From Actinomycetes bacterium (GTDB taxonomy: Bacteria; Actinomycetota; Acidimicrobiia; Acidimicrobiales; JAAEMS01), in the NCBI GenBank assembly GCA_024225275.1, contig JAAEMS010000070.1, positions 1 to 40,975 on the forward strand: a stretch of DNA of 40,975 nt, written 5' to 3'. Shown in pieces: positions 16,456-25,806 of this stretch. Within the stretch, counting starts at the first letter, position 1; every line of letters starts with the position of its first letter. Below the pieces are notes generated by a model, which worked only from the letters and a program-made list of their open reading frames with translations, was not told the DNA's origin and searched no databases. Made by a program: the position numbers and the translations under genes.

Positions 16456-16974
16456 TCAGTCGTCATCGGCCCCTTGGAGGGCCCGGGCCACGTCGGCCGG
16501 GAGGGTCCAGGTCGATTCGGGCTGGTGGTGTTGGGCGGCCCAGTCGGAGGTGAGCGGGTCGGAGCCGGCCGCCCTGAGCAGCTCGGCACCGATGACGGGG
16601 TGAAGGTGGTAGCGGCCCATCACGCCCCGCCACCCCGGCCGTTCGGCCCACGCCGCGGCCCGATGATCGGGCACCACCGCCCACAGCAGGGTGGCCACGA
16701 CCCGACCCGGGGTGCACAGCCCGTCGGCCGTCTTGCCGACATCGTGGAGCAGGGCTGCGGCCACCACCGGCCGGGTGGCCTGGTCGGCCAGCAGGTCGAC
16801 CACCCCGTGAGCCACCCCGACGGCGTGGCGCCGGTCGGGGTTGGGCATCGACGCCCAGAGCTCGACCTCGCCGGCAAGGAGCTGACCCTTGGCCCAGGTC
16901 TCGTCGGGGGCGGACGGTGGACCGGGCCGGAGTGAGACGAAGAACCGCTTGGCCAGGTGGAGGGGCCCGCTCAC
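16456..16974 (-). CDS. HD-domain protein (predicted metal-dependent phosphohydrolase)
   Basis: The 172-residue product contains RRHAVGVAH (residues 48-56) and the HD signature LLHDVGK (75-81, His77-Asp78), followed by YHLHPVIGAELLRAAG, the usual HD-domain metal-ligand layout. Such proteins hydrolyse nucleotides or phosphodiesters; the substrate is not visible. The GTG start overlaps the xerD stop (GTGA), so the open frame that continues upstream is ignored as a xerD shadow. It is the last gene of the large minus-strand cluster. Confidence 0.82.
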   Translation of the reverse strand: MSGPLHLAKRFFVSLRPGPPSAPDETWAKGQLLAGEVELWASMPNPDRRHAVGVAHGVVDLLADQATRPVVAAALLHDVGKTADGLCTPGRVVATLLWAVVPDHRAAAWAERPGWRGVMGRYHLHPVIGAELLRAAGSDPLTSDWAAQHHQPESTWTLPADVARALQGADDD

Positions 16975-17918
16975 GACGCCTGCACCCCGGCGCGGGGGTG
17001 GGCCCGCTGGTACGTGTCGACCAGCAGGCTGGTGGAGACCCTGGTGTAGATCTGGGTGGTGCTGATCGAGGCGTGACCCAGAAGCTCCTGCACCGTGCGC
17101 ACATCGGCCCCGTGTTCGAGCATGTGGGTGGCGCACGAATGGCGTAGAACGTGGGGACTGAGCACCTCGCTGAGTCCGGCGGTGACCCCGTGCTTCTTGA
17201 CGACCCCCCACGCACCCTGACGGGTCAGCCGGCCTCCGCGCTGGTTCAGGAACACCGCTCGGCGGGCATCATCGTCACCCTTACCCCGGCTCAGCACCTC
17301 GCCCCGGACGTCGGGGTCGAGCCAGTGCCTCATGGCCTGCTCGGCCAATCGCCCCACCGGCACGATGCGTTCCTTGGCCCCTTTCCCGAAGGCCCGCAGC
17401 AGGCCGCCGTGCAGATCGAGGTCCTCGAGGCCCAGGCCGGTGAGCTCAGAAATCCGCAGGCCGGTCCCGTACAACAGCTCGAGAATGGCCCGATCGCGGC
17501 GGGCCACGATGTCATCGCCCTCGACAGCCTCGAGCAGGCTGGTGACCTGCTCTTCGGTAAGGGCCTTGGGCAACCCCTTCGGCACCCGAGGCGCCTCCAC
17601 GCTGGCTCCAGGGTCAGGGTCGCCGTGCTCGATGGCCAGATAGCGGTGGAGGGCCCGCACCGGAACGAGGGCCCGGGCCACCGTCGACGAAGCAAGGCCG
17701 GTGCTGCGCAGGTGGGCGACGTAGGCCTGGAGATCGGTCTCCCCCACCGACCAGAGCGGCGAGTCACCCAGGAAGGCCTGATAGCGGCGCAGATCGCGAC
17801 GGTAGGCCTCGATGGTCTTGGCCGACCGACCCCGCTCGACCACCAGCCAGCTGAGGTACTCGAGCATCTCAGCCGACAGCTCACCCGTTTCGGGCGGCAG
17901 GCTCGTGGGTGCCGGCAC
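16971..17918 (-). CDS. xerD: Site-specific tyrosine recombinase XerD
   Basis: The 315-residue protein has an N-terminal SAM-like DNA-binding domain (SAKTIEAYRRDLRRYQAF) and the catalytic domain with all active residues: R155 (GTGLRISEL), K182 (GKGAKER), H256 and R259 (HVLRHSCATHM), H282 (LGHAS) and Y291 (TQIYTRV). It resolves chromosome dimers at dif. The NUDIX-xerD order is the usual actinobacterial context, which favours XerD over XerC. The start is GTG 17918, 11 nt after the NUDIX stop. Confidence 0.95.
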   Translation of the reverse strand: MPAPTSLPPETGELSAEMLEYLSWLVVERGRSAKTIEAYRRDLRRYQAFLGDSPLWSVGETDLQAYVAHLRSTGLASSTVARALVPVRALHRYLAIEHGDPDPGASVEAPRVPKGLPKALTEEQVTSLLEAVEGDDIVARRDRAILELLYGTGLRISELTGLGLEDLDLHGGLLRAFGKGAKERIVPVGRLAEQAMRHWLDPDVRGEVLSRGKGDDDARRAVFLNQRGGRLTRQGAWGVVKKHGVTAGLSEVLSPHVLRHSCATHMLEHGADVRTVQELLGHASISTTQIYTRVSTSLLVDTYQRAHPRAGVQAS

Positions 17919-17929
17919 TGGACTGCCCG

Positions 17930-18505
17930 CTATCGGCCCGAACCGAGTCGTTGCAGGGTGAGGGAGAGCCCGATGATGGTCTTGGCGTCGGTGAGCTCAC
18001 CGGAAGCGATCAGCGCCGGCACCTGGTCGAGCTTGACCCGCTCGATCGTCATCAGCTCCTCCTCGATGCCCTGATTGTTCAGGGGGACCTCGGTGAGGTC
18101 GGTGCCGAGGAACACATAGGACAGCTCATCGCAGAAACCGGCCGAATTGTGGAACCGCGCCAGCAGGTCGAGGTGACCGGCACGGAAGCCGACCTCCTCG
18201 CCCAGCTCGCGCTGGGCGGCTACGCCGAGATCCTCACCCGCCACATCGAGCTTCCCGGCCGGGATTTCGAGCAAGTCAGCGTCGAGGGCGGCCCGGTACT
18301 GGCGGACCAGAACCACCTCGTCGCTGATGAGCGGAACGACCGAGACGGCTCCCGGATGGCGGACCACATCGCGGTCGAAGGTGTCACCGTTGGGCCCCTG
18401 CATGGTGGCCTTGGCCAACGAGATGATGTAGCCCTCGTAGAGGATCTCTTCGTCGACGGGACGGAAGTGGGGGCTGGTCAGCTTGGGCGGCGGACCGACA
18501 CTCAC
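17930..18505 (-). CDS. NUDIX hydrolase, ADP-ribose pyrophosphatase type
   Basis: The 191-residue protein has [17 protein letters not shown] followed by a Nudix box ([20 protein letters not shown]) with one residue more than the minimal pattern, as in mycobacterial ADP-ribose pyrophosphatases. It would cleave ADP-ribose to AMP and ribose 5-phosphate. GTG 18505 overlaps the pyrG stop (GTGA). The pyrG-NUDIX-xerD order matches Rv1699-Rv1701 in M. tuberculosis, which supports the assignment. Confidence 0.9.
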   Translation of the reverse strand: MSVGPPPKLTSPHFRPVDEEILYEGYIISLAKATMQGPNGDTFDRDVVRHPGAVSVVPLISDEVVLVRQYRAALDADLLEIPAGKLDVAGEDLGVAAQRELGEEVGFRAGHLDLLARFHNSAGFCDELSYVFLGTDLTEVPLNNQGIEEELMTIERVKLDQVPALIASGELTDAKTIIGLSLTLQRLGSGR

Positions 18506-20160
18506 CGGGCAACGACCGGTTCGGCGTCGGGCTCGAACAGGTGGGGGCTGCGCCCTTCGGCCCGGGCCAGCGATGCCCCCAGGAACTCACGGAACAGAGG
18601 GGCGGGACGCTCGGGTCGGCTCTTGAGCTCTGGGTGGGCCTGGGTGGCCACCCAAAAGGGGTGCGAGGGAAGCTCGATGAACTCGACCAGGTTGCCATCG
18701 GGTGAGGTGCCCGAACACCGCAAGCCTGACTCCTCGAACTGGCTGCGGAACCGGGGGTTGAACTCCCACCGGTGGCGATGCCGTTCGGTGACGACCTCGG
18801 CGTCGTAGATCTGGGCAACCTGGGATCCGGCTTCGAGCACGGCCGGGTAGGCCCCAAGGCGCATGGTGCCGCCCATGTTGGTGACGTCGCGCTGGGAATC
18901 CATGAGGTCGATGACCGGATATGGGGTGCGCCGGTCGGCGGTGTCGAACTCGCTGGAGTTGGCGTCGGTGAGATTCAGCACATTGCGGGCGTACTCGATG
19001 GTCATGGCCTGGAGGCCAAGGCACAGCCCCAGACAGGGGATTCGGTGCTCACGGGCGTATTCGGCCGTGGCTACCTTGCCCTCGAAGCCCCGCTCGCCGA
19101 AGCCGCCGGGGATCACGATGCCGTCGAGATCGCGGAGCTTGTCGGCCACGAGCAGGCCCTCGACGTCCTCGGCCTGAATCCACGCGATCTCGACATCGGC
19201 GCTGTGGTGGATGCCCGAGTGGTTGAGGGCCTCGACCACTGAGAGGTAGGCGTCTGGCAGGGCCACGTATTTGCCGACCACACCGACCCGCACCGACTTG
19301 CTGGGGGTCTTGGCTCGGTCGACCAGGGCCCGCCACGACGTGAGCTCTGGCTCCCCGGTTTCGATGCGGAGCTGTTCGCAAACCACCGTGTCGAGGCCTT
19401 CGTCGTGGAGGACGAGGGGGATCTCGTAGAGGCTCTCGGCATCGGCGGCGTTACAGACCGCGCCGATGGGGACGTCGCAGAGGTTGGAGATCTTGCCCTT
19501 GAGATCGGTGCTGAGCGGGTCGTCGCTGCGACACACGATGGCGTCGGGCTGGATACCCCGGCTGCGCAGCTCGGTGACCGAGTGCTGGGTGGGCTTGGTC
19601 TTCTGCTCGCTCGACGGCCCAATGAACGGAACCAGGGTGACGTGCACGTAACAGACATTGCTGCGGCCGGCGTCGAGACGAAACTGCCGGATGGCCTCGA
19701 GGAAGGGGAGGATCTCGATGTCGCCCACCGTGCCGCCCACCTCGGTGATGACCACGTCGATGTCGGGCCGGGCCAGGCTGCTGATGCGGCGCTTGATCTC
19801 GTCGGTGACGTGAGGGATGACCTGCACGGTCTTGCCCAGATAGTCACCCCTCCGCTCAGCCGCGAGGACCGACGAGTAGATGATGCCGGTGGTGGCGTTG
19901 GAGTCCTTGGTGAGGTTCTCGTCGATGAACCGCTCGTAGTGCCCGAGATCGAGATCGGTCTCGCCGCCGTCGTCGGTGACGAACACCTCACCGTGTTCGA
20001 ACGGGTTCATGGTTCCCGGATCGACGTTGAGGTAGGGGTCGAGCTTCTGAAGGGTGACCCGGAGCCCCCGGGCCTTCAGAAGTCTCCCAAGGGAGGAGGC
20101 AGTCAGCCCCTTCCCCAACCCACTGACCACTCCACCAGTCACGAAGATGTGCTTCGTCAC
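18502..20160 (-). CDS. pyrG: CTP synthase
   Basis: The 552-residue enzyme aminates UTP to CTP using glutamine. The N-terminal synthetase domain starts with [16 protein letters not shown] (residues 3-18), then [14 protein letters not shown] and [14 protein letters not shown]. The C-terminal glutaminase domain has PGGFGERG and nucleophile C380 in [11 protein letters not shown], with a later HPE motif for the His-Glu pair. GTG 20160 follows GAGGAG by 5 nt. A perfect short hairpin lies just upstream in the leader. Length is normal. Confidence 0.97.
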   Translation of the reverse strand: MTKHIFVTGGVVSGLGKGLTASSLGRLLKARGLRVTLQKLDPYLNVDPGTMNPFEHGEVFVTDDGGETDLDLGHYERFIDENLTKDSNATTGIIYSSVLAAERRGDYLGKTVQVIPHVTDEIKRRISSLARPDIDVVITEVGGTVGDIEILPFLEAIRQFRLDAGRSNVCYVHVTLVPFIGPSSEQKTKPTQHSVTELRSRGIQPDAIVCRSDDPLSTDLKGKISNLCDVPIGAVCNAADAESLYEIPLVLHDEGLDTVVCEQLRIETGEPELTSWRALVDRAKTPSKSVRVGVVGKYVALPDAYLSVVEALNHSGIHHSADVEIAWIQAEDVEGLLVADKLRDLDGIVIPGGFGERGFEGKVATAEYAREHRIPCLGLCLGLQAMTIEYARNVLNLTDANSSEFDTADRRTPYPVIDLMDSQRDVTNMGGTMRLGAYPAVLEAGSQVAQIYDAEVVTERHRHRWEFNPRFRSQFEESGLRCSGTSPDGNLVEFIELPSHPFWVATQAHPELKSRPERPAPLFREFLGASLARAEGRSPHLFEPDAEPVVAR

Positions 20161-20173
20161 GCCTGCTCCTCAG

Positions 20174-20188
20174 CCCGTCATTGACGGG
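20174..20188 (-). promoter_or_regulatory. Hairpin in the pyrG leader
   Basis: CCCGTCA and TGACGGG form a perfect 7-bp inverted repeat around one base. It ends 13 nt before the GTG of pyrG and sits directly before the SD. The DNA reads ..GACGGGCTGAGGAG on the minus strand. It could affect translation or mark an operator. Confidence 0.3.
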
Positions 20189-20238
20189 ATCTCACGATAG
20201 CGCCTTCGAAGGCCAACCAACATCGATGTGATTTGAAT

Positions 20239-21321
20239 TCACAGAATCTCCTCCAGAGCCTCGATCACCCGGTCCGTCTCAGAGGGAGTGCTGGCCGTTA
20301 TGCGCAGGCCCTCCCCCTCGAAGGGGCGGGTGACCAGACCGCGCTGCTCCAGTGACCGGGTCAGCTCCAGGGTGCGCCCTCCGGACGGGATCCACACGAA
20401 GTTGGCCTGCGAATCGGGGACCTCGAGTCCCAACCGGCCCAGCTCGGAAATCAGGCGATCACGCTGGCCGACGATCACCTCGACCCGCTCGCGAAGCTCG
20501 GCCTCGGCGGCCGGTTCGAGTGCCGCCAGAGCCGCGGCCTGGGCCACCTGATTGACCGCGAAAGGCACCAGGGTCCGGTCGACCAGCTCAACCACTTCGG
20601 GATGCCCCACCGCGTAGCCCACCCGAAAACCGGCCAGACCGTGGGCCTTCGAGAATGTTCGGGTGATCACTAGATTCGGATGGGCCTCCAACAGACCCGC
20701 ACCAATGGGCTCACCCAGGTCGTCGCTCATGAACTCGCGGTAGGCCTCGTCGAGGACCACGATGATGTCATCGGGGACCCGGTCGAGGAGATCAGCCACC
20801 TGATCGATCGACACCGCGGTACCCGTCGGGTTGTTGGGGTTGGCCAGCACCATGAGACTGGTCCGCTCGGTCACCGCCGCGGCCACCGCGTCGAGGTCGA
20901 AGGCCTCATCGACCAGTGGGGTGGTGACCTCGATCCCGCCCACGAGTTGGGTGTAGATCGGGTACACCTCGAAGGACCGCCAGGGGTAGACGACCTCGGC
21001 CCCGCGCTCCACGTAGCTCAGGTAGATCTGCTGGAGCAGACCCACCGATCCGTTGCCCACGGTGACGTTCTCGGCGGTCACTCCCACTCGGTCGGCCAGC
21101 CGGGCCCGGAGTTCGCTGCATCGGTGGTCGGCGTAGCGATTGCCGCCGGCCGCGGCCCGGGCGATGGCCTCCTGTATGGACGGCAGCGGCCCCCACGGCG
21201 TCTCGTTGGATGCCAGCTTGATGGCCTCGGCCAGTCCCTGCTCACTGGCGGCCTGGGCCGCCGACTTGCCGGGCCGGTATGCGGGCAGGCCGGTCACCGC
21301 TGGTCGCGGACGTCCGATCAT
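20239..21321 (-). CDS. hisC: Histidinol-phosphate aminotransferase (HisC-like)
   Basis: The 360-residue fold-type I aminotransferase has LASNETPWGPLP near residue 36, ANPNNPTGT at 160-168, VLDEAYREF, and RTFSKAHGLAGFRVGY with the PLP lysine K225. These are HisC-family signatures; the close relative Pat (aromatic aminotransferase) cannot be excluded by eye. ATG 21321 has AGGAGAGG 4 nt upstream. No other his genes are in the window, so the assignment rests on family likeness. It lies between an MFS gene and pyrG. Confidence 0.8.
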   Translation of the reverse strand: MIGRPRPAVTGLPAYRPGKSAAQAASEQGLAEAIKLASNETPWGPLPSIQEAIARAAAGGNRYADHRCSELRARLADRVGVTAENVTVGNGSVGLLQQIYLSYVERGAEVVYPWRSFEVYPIYTQLVGGIEVTTPLVDEAFDLDAVAAAVTERTSLMVLANPNNPTGTAVSIDQVADLLDRVPDDIIVVLDEAYREFMSDDLGEPIGAGLLEAHPNLVITRTFSKAHGLAGFRVGYAVGHPEVVELVDRTLVPFAVNQVAQAAALAALEPAAEAELRERVEVIVGQRDRLISELGRLGLEVPDSQANFVWIPSGGRTLELTRSLEQRGLVTRPFEGEGLRITASTPSETDRVIEALEEIL

Positions 21322-21360
21322 GAGGCCTCTCCTGTTGTGCGATGAGTTGACAGGCGGACG

Positions 21361-22866
21361 TTAGCCATCCGGCGAAGACCGGGCTCGCACCGGGATCCAC
21401 ACCAGGACCGCTGAGATCAGGATCGAGACCGCGAAGAACAGGAAGGAGCGGTCGAAGGCCTCGAGCAGGTCGGGTCGGTCCTCGGAGCCGAGGATGGCGA
21501 TGGCCCCCGCGGTACCAACCGCGGCCCCGGCGTAGCGCAGGGTGTTGAACGTGGCGTTGGTCTCACCCCAGAACCGTTGCTCCACCTCGGCCACCGCCAT
21601 GCTGTTGAGCTGGGGGATGCACATACCCCAACCCAGGCCGAACAAACCAAGCGAGGGGGCGAATTCGGCCCAGTAGTTGGGGGTGGCATCGAGTCTCAGG
21701 AAGCACCACATCACCGAGATCATCATGAAGAGCGGCCCGAGGCGAATGAACGGCCGGGGACCGATGCGGTCGCTGAGTCGGCTGAACAGCACCGTCGATA
21801 TGCCGGCGCAGACCGGGCCAGCAGTGAGCCCCAGACCCACCGCTTGGTTGCTGTAGTCCCACACCCAACCGAGGTAGAGGGGCCAGACCAGCCAGATGGG
21901 CAGGGACACGAAGCTGATGAAGAAGTTGGCCGCATTGGCCACCCAGACCCCCCGGAGACGGAACAGGCGGACGTTCAGGAGGGGCTCAGGATGGTGGAGC
22001 GACATGGCCAGGAAACCACCCAACGCCGCCACCCCCTCGAGAGCGGCCAGAATCGTCCACGGCGAGGCGTACCCCCAGTCGCTCCCCTGGCTGATGGCCA
22101 GCACGACCAGACCGATGCCGGCCGTACCGAGGGCGGCGCCCAACAGGTCGAGGCGATGGTGGCCCGGCTCGGGTTCGAGCTCCTCGAGAATCAGCAATCC
22201 GGCCACGAACATGACCAGGGCGATGGGCGTACTGATGGCGTACACCCAGCGCCAATCGGTGACGCTGAGCAACCAGGCCGACAATCCAGGAGCGAACGCG
22301 GCCGACAGGGGCCCCGCCGCTGACCAGAGGCCAATGGCGCTCGACCGCCGGCTCTCAGGGAAGCCGGGGAGGACGAGGGCCAGCGAGGCGGGCAACACCA
22401 TGCCGCCAGCCAGGGCCTGGAGTCCGCGGGCGGCGATGAGTATCAGCACGGTGGGAGCAAGGGCCGACAGGATGGCCGACACCGCGAACAGGGCGAGTCC
22501 GGACAGGAATATGCGCCGCCGACCCAGGCGGTCGGCCAGCCGTCCGCCCAGTGGAAGGAAGGCGGCCGTACCAATGAGGTAGCCAGAGGCCACCCACGAA
22601 ACGGTGGTGGCGCTCGACGCGGGGAACGAATCGGCGATGTCGCGGAAGGCGATGTTGGTGGCGGTGGAGTTCCAGCCCACCACGACCGTGCCGAGCGAGG
22701 CCACCGCCAGTGCCCGCCACGCCCGGGCCGGAACCTTCTCGAGTCCCCCGCGGCCGGCGAGTGGGCCCGACGGCGAAGCGAGGTCGGGCTCAGGCCGTGT
22801 TTCGGTGGTGAGCTCGACGGTCAGGCCGCCGGACGGCGAGTGGGGCTCGGATTCGGTGGCTACCAC
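21361..22866 (-). CDS. MFS transporter, DHA2 (EmrB/QacA-like) family
   Basis: The 501-residue membrane protein has about 14 hydrophobic segments. After a hydrophilic N-terminus of ~45 residues come NIAFRDIADSFP, TTVSWVASGYLIGTAAFLPL and GGRLADRLGRRRIF, the motif set of DHA2 drug:proton antiporters. RGLQALAGGMVLPASLAL and GPLSAAFAPGLSAWLL fit antiporter motif C. The GTG start lies 11 nt after the aminotransferase stop, so both are in one unit. Substrate unknown. Confidence 0.88.
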   Translation of the reverse strand: MVATESEPHSPSGGLTVELTTETRPEPDLASPSGPLAGRGGLEKVPARAWRALAVASLGTVVVGWNSTATNIAFRDIADSFPASSATTVSWVASGYLIGTAAFLPLGGRLADRLGRRRIFLSGLALFAVSAILSALAPTVLILIAARGLQALAGGMVLPASLALVLPGFPESRRSSAIGLWSAAGPLSAAFAPGLSAWLLSVTDWRWVYAISTPIALVMFVAGLLILEELEPEPGHHRLDLLGAALGTAGIGLVVLAISQGSDWGYASPWTILAALEGVAALGGFLAMSLHHPEPLLNVRLFRLRGVWVANAANFFISFVSLPIWLVWPLYLGWVWDYSNQAVGLGLTAGPVCAGISTVLFSRLSDRIGPRPFIRLGPLFMMISVMWCFLRLDATPNYWAEFAPSLGLFGLGWGMCIPQLNSMAVAEVEQRFWGETNATFNTLRYAGAAVGTAGAIAILGSEDRPDLLEAFDRSFLFFAVSILISAVLVWIPVRARSSPDG

Positions 22867-22877
22867 CCGGCCAGGCC

Positions 22878-24080
22878 CTACTGGCTGGCCGTCTCGACTG
22901 CCGCCGCCAGCCGAGAGGTGGCCTCGATGAGCCGGTCGGGCGCCTCGGTGGCGAACGACAGCCGGATCTGGTCGCGGGCCGGGGTCTCGACGGCGAAGGC
23001 ATCACCGGGCACGAAGGCCACGCCCTGGTCGAGGGCCACCGATAGGAGATCGGTGGTGTCGACGGGGTCCACGAACCGGCCCCAAACGAACATGCCTCCG
23101 ACCGGCTGGTTGACCTGGATTCGGTCACCGAAGTTCTGCTCGAGGCCGGCGAGCAGGGCATCGCGCCGGGGCCGGTAGCTGGCCTGGAGACGCTCGACGT
23201 GGTTGGCCAGGAACCCGGTCTGGGCCACGACCTGGTACGCCACATGCTGGCTGAGAGTCGAGGTGTGAAGGTCGACGGCCTGCTTGGCGATGATCAGGGC
23301 ATCGATGAGCCAGCCGGGACCTACCGTCCAGCCCACCCGAAGGCCCGGAGCCAAGACCTTCGACAGGGAGCGCAGCCGCACCACGACACCGTCATCGCCG
23401 GCGACGTCGAGAGACGCCATCGAGGGCAGACCCTGGCCGTCATAGCGGAGCTCGCCGTAGGGATCGTCCTCGAGAATCAGGAAGTCGAACCGGCGGGCCA
23501 GCCCGACAAGGTGCTGACGCCGTTCGAGGCTGAGGGTGGCACCCGTGGGGTTCTGGAAGGTGGGGTTCAGGTAACACAGCACGGGCCGCAACCCGGCCTC
23601 GAGTCGACGCTCGAGCTCGGCGGTGTCCATACCGTCGGCGTCGAGAGGAATCCCGACCAGGGTGGGTTCATGGCCCCGCAGCGACTGGAGGGCGCCGATA
23701 TAGGCGGGGTCCTCGACGACGATGGCGTCACCAGGATCGATCAGGACCCGCCCCAGGAGGTCGAGGCCCTGCTGAGAGCCAGTGGTGACCACCATGCGGT
23801 CGGGCGATGCGGGGGTGCCGTCACGATGCTCGGAGCGGGCCGAGATCCACTGGCGGAGCTCGGTGAGCCCTTCGGTGAGCCCGTACTGGAGGGCGTCGGG
23901 ACCGCTCTCGGCCAGTGTGGCGGCGAAAGCAGCCTGCATCTCGGCGATGGGGAACAGGGCCGGATCGGGGATACCCCCGGCCAACGAGATCACGTCGGGG
24001 CGGCGGGCGTGCCGCAGGAGGTCTCGGATGGCCGAGCTCTGGGCCGATCGGGCTCGACTCGAGAGATGTTCAGGGCCCAT
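22878..24080 (-). CDS. PLP-dependent aminotransferase, LysN/2-aminoadipate-like
   Basis: The 400-residue class I aminotransferase has DVISLAGGIPDPALFP at residues 29-44, QYGLTEGLTELR, TTGSQQGLDL (cofactor phosphate), NPTFQNPTG, ILEDDPYGELRYDG and RSLSKVLAPGLRVGW with the PLP lysine K241. This pattern is typical of MocR-related and 2-aminoadipate aminotransferases. There is no N-terminal HTH, so it is an enzyme, not a MocR regulator. ATG 24080 directly follows the recN stop (TGAATG) with GAGGAG 7 nt upstream. Its amino-acid substrate is uncertain. Confidence 0.86.
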   Translation of the reverse strand: MGPEHLSSRARSAQSSAIRDLLRHARRPDVISLAGGIPDPALFPIAEMQAAFAATLAESGPDALQYGLTEGLTELRQWISARSEHRDGTPASPDRMVVTTGSQQGLDLLGRVLIDPGDAIVVEDPAYIGALQSLRGHEPTLVGIPLDADGMDTAELERRLEAGLRPVLCYLNPTFQNPTGATLSLERRQHLVGLARRFDFLILEDDPYGELRYDGQGLPSMASLDVAGDDGVVVRLRSLSKVLAPGLRVGWTVGPGWLIDALIIAKQAVDLHTSTLSQHVAYQVVAQTGFLANHVERLQASYRPRRDALLAGLEQNFGDRIQVNQPVGGMFVWGRFVDPVDTTDLLSVALDQGVAFVPGDAFAVETPARDQIRLSFATEAPDRLIEATSRLAAAVETASQ

Positions 24081-25670
24081 TCAGCTGCTCCTCTCGGTGG
24101 CCGCGGTGGCGAGGAGCTCCTCGGCGTGATCGCGGGCCACCGTACTGTCTGGCGAGCCCGACAGCATTCGAGAAAGCTCAGTGACCCGATCGGACTCGGC
24201 CAGCCTCACCGCGGTGGAGGTCGTGCTCTCGCCATCGGACTCCTTGACCACCACCACGTGGGCGTCGGCGAAGGCCGCCACCTGGGGCAGATGGGTGACC
24301 ACCAGGACTTGATGGGCGGCCGCCACTCCGCTGAGGGCTCGACCCACCGTGTGGGCGGCCTCACCCCCGATGCCTGCGTCGACCTCGTCGAACACGAGGA
24401 TCGGTGGACCCTGATTGAGCACCCGACGTAGGGCCAGCATGGTGCGGGCCAGTTCGCCGCCCGACGCCACCTTGCTGAGCGGGGCCGGTGCTGAACCCGG
24501 GTTGGCGGCAAAGAGGAACGTGACCTCATCGCCGGCCGGACCATCGATGTCGATCTCGAGCTGGGCGTGGGGCATGGCGAGCTCGGGCAGGTGGGCCTGG
24601 GCCGCGGCAGCCAGATCGGGGGCCACCGCTTGACGGGCCTTGCGGAGACGCCCGGCCTCGACCAGTAGGGCGTCGCGGGCCTCGACCAGGTCAGCGTCCA
24701 ATCGGGCGGCGCGTTCGTCGTGGCTCTCCAGCTCGGCCAGCCGGGCCCGGGTCCGGTCGGCGAACTCCATGACCTCGGCCAGGGTGTCGCCGTACTTGCG
24801 CTGGAGCTCGTGGATGAGCCGGCGGCGCTCCCGGACCTGGTCGAGGCGCTGGGGGTCGGGCTCGATGCCCTCGCTGGTTGACCGAAGGTCGTGGATCAGA
24901 TCGTCGAGCTCGGCCTGGAGCCCCACCAGACGATCGTGGGTGGCGCTGAACGGAGCCCGGTCAGCCAGTAGGCCGATGGCCTCGGCCAGCCGGTCGGCCA
25001 TTCCCCCGTCGTCGGCCAAGACCACCCGGGTGCCCTCGACCGCTTCCTGGTGGGCCACCCCGTCGGCCAGCAGGTCCTCTTCGACCTCGAGGGCGGCGTC
25101 TTCGTCCGGGTCAACGAGACCGGCCCGATCGAGCTCATCGACCTGGAACCGGTGCAGGTCGATGGCCTGGGCCCGCTCGCGGTCGTCGCCGCCCAGCACG
25201 GCCAGCGCCGCCTCGACTTGGACCACCCGGTCGCGGGCCTGGCGGTAGGGGTCGAGGTCGATGTCTCCGAACCGGTCGAGTGACTCCCGTTGCACGGCGG
25301 CCGCCAGGAGGGACTGGTGGTCGTGCTGGCCGTGGAGGTCGATGAGGCGGTGACCGATCTCGGCCAGGGTGGCGGCAATGGTGGGTCGGCCGTCGAGGTA
25401 GGCCCGGCTACGGCCCTGGCGGGGGATCACCCGGGTGAGCACCATCTCAGTGCCGTCGTTGTCGACCAGGCGGCCCTCGACCCGGGCTTCGTCGGCCCCG
25501 GGCCGTACGATGCCGCTGTCGGCCCGACCCCCCACCAACAGGTCGATGGCCTCGACCACCATGGTCTTGCCCGCCCCGGTTTCGCCGGTGAGCGCGGTCA
25601 TCCCCGGTTCCAGCAGCAGGGAAACCTCGGAGATGACCCCCAGATCGGTTATGCAGAGCTCGAGCAGCAT
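24081..25670 (-). CDS. recN: DNA repair protein RecN
   Basis: The product, about 529 residues, is an SMC-like ATPase that acts early at double-strand breaks. It has Walker A GETGAGKTM near residue 30, a long charged coiled-coil middle (EVEEDLLADGVAHQEAVEG and others), the ABC signature LSKVASGGELART, and Walker B ILVFDEVDAGIGG. ATG 25670 matches the family start (MLLELCITDLGVI); a GTG 30 nt upstream is an unlikely extension. nadK lies 136 nt upstream, the usual neighbour. Confidence 0.95.
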   Translation of the reverse strand: MLLELCITDLGVISEVSLLLEPGMTALTGETGAGKTMVVEAIDLLVGGRADSGIVRPGADEARVEGRLVDNDGTEMVLTRVIPRQGRSRAYLDGRPTIAATLAEIGHRLIDLHGQHDHQSLLAAAVQRESLDRFGDIDLDPYRQARDRVVQVEAALAVLGGDDRERAQAIDLHRFQVDELDRAGLVDPDEDAALEVEEDLLADGVAHQEAVEGTRVVLADDGGMADRLAEAIGLLADRAPFSATHDRLVGLQAELDDLIHDLRSTSEGIEPDPQRLDQVRERRRLIHELQRKYGDTLAEVMEFADRTRARLAELESHDERAARLDADLVEARDALLVEAGRLRKARQAVAPDLAAAAQAHLPELAMPHAQLEIDIDGPAGDEVTFLFAANPGSAPAPLSKVASGGELARTMLALRRVLNQGPPILVFDEVDAGIGGEAAHTVGRALSGVAAAHQVLVVTHLPQVAAFADAHVVVVKESDGESTTSTAVRLAESDRVTELSRMLSGSPDSTVARDHAEELLATAATERSS

Positions 25671-25752
25671 GTTTCGTCCCGCCTCACTTCGGCGTTCCAC
25701 CAGTGGGCAACTACCCGGGTGGTGGCCCCCCGGTAGCGCGGCGCGGTTTTGT

Positions 25753-25765
25753 GAGCGTAGCGAGC
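25753..25765. repeat. Intergenic motif GAGCGTAGCGAGC (copy 1)
   Basis: The motif sits in the nadK-recN gap (25671-25806). A close variant, GAGCGCAGCGAAC, occurs at 30664-30676. The same gap also holds GC-rich palindromes such as GGGCCCTCGGGCCC after the nadK stop, which have no T-run. Function unknown. Confidence 0.35.
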
Positions 25766-25806
25766 AACTCGGATGGTGACGAGGGCCCCGGGCCCGAGGG
25801 CCCGCT

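Noticed and set aside
16463..17215. Alternative minus-strand frame over the HD gene
   Set aside because: Arg/Pro/Gly-rich shadow with no motif; the other frame holds the HD signature and overlaps xerD by GTGA.
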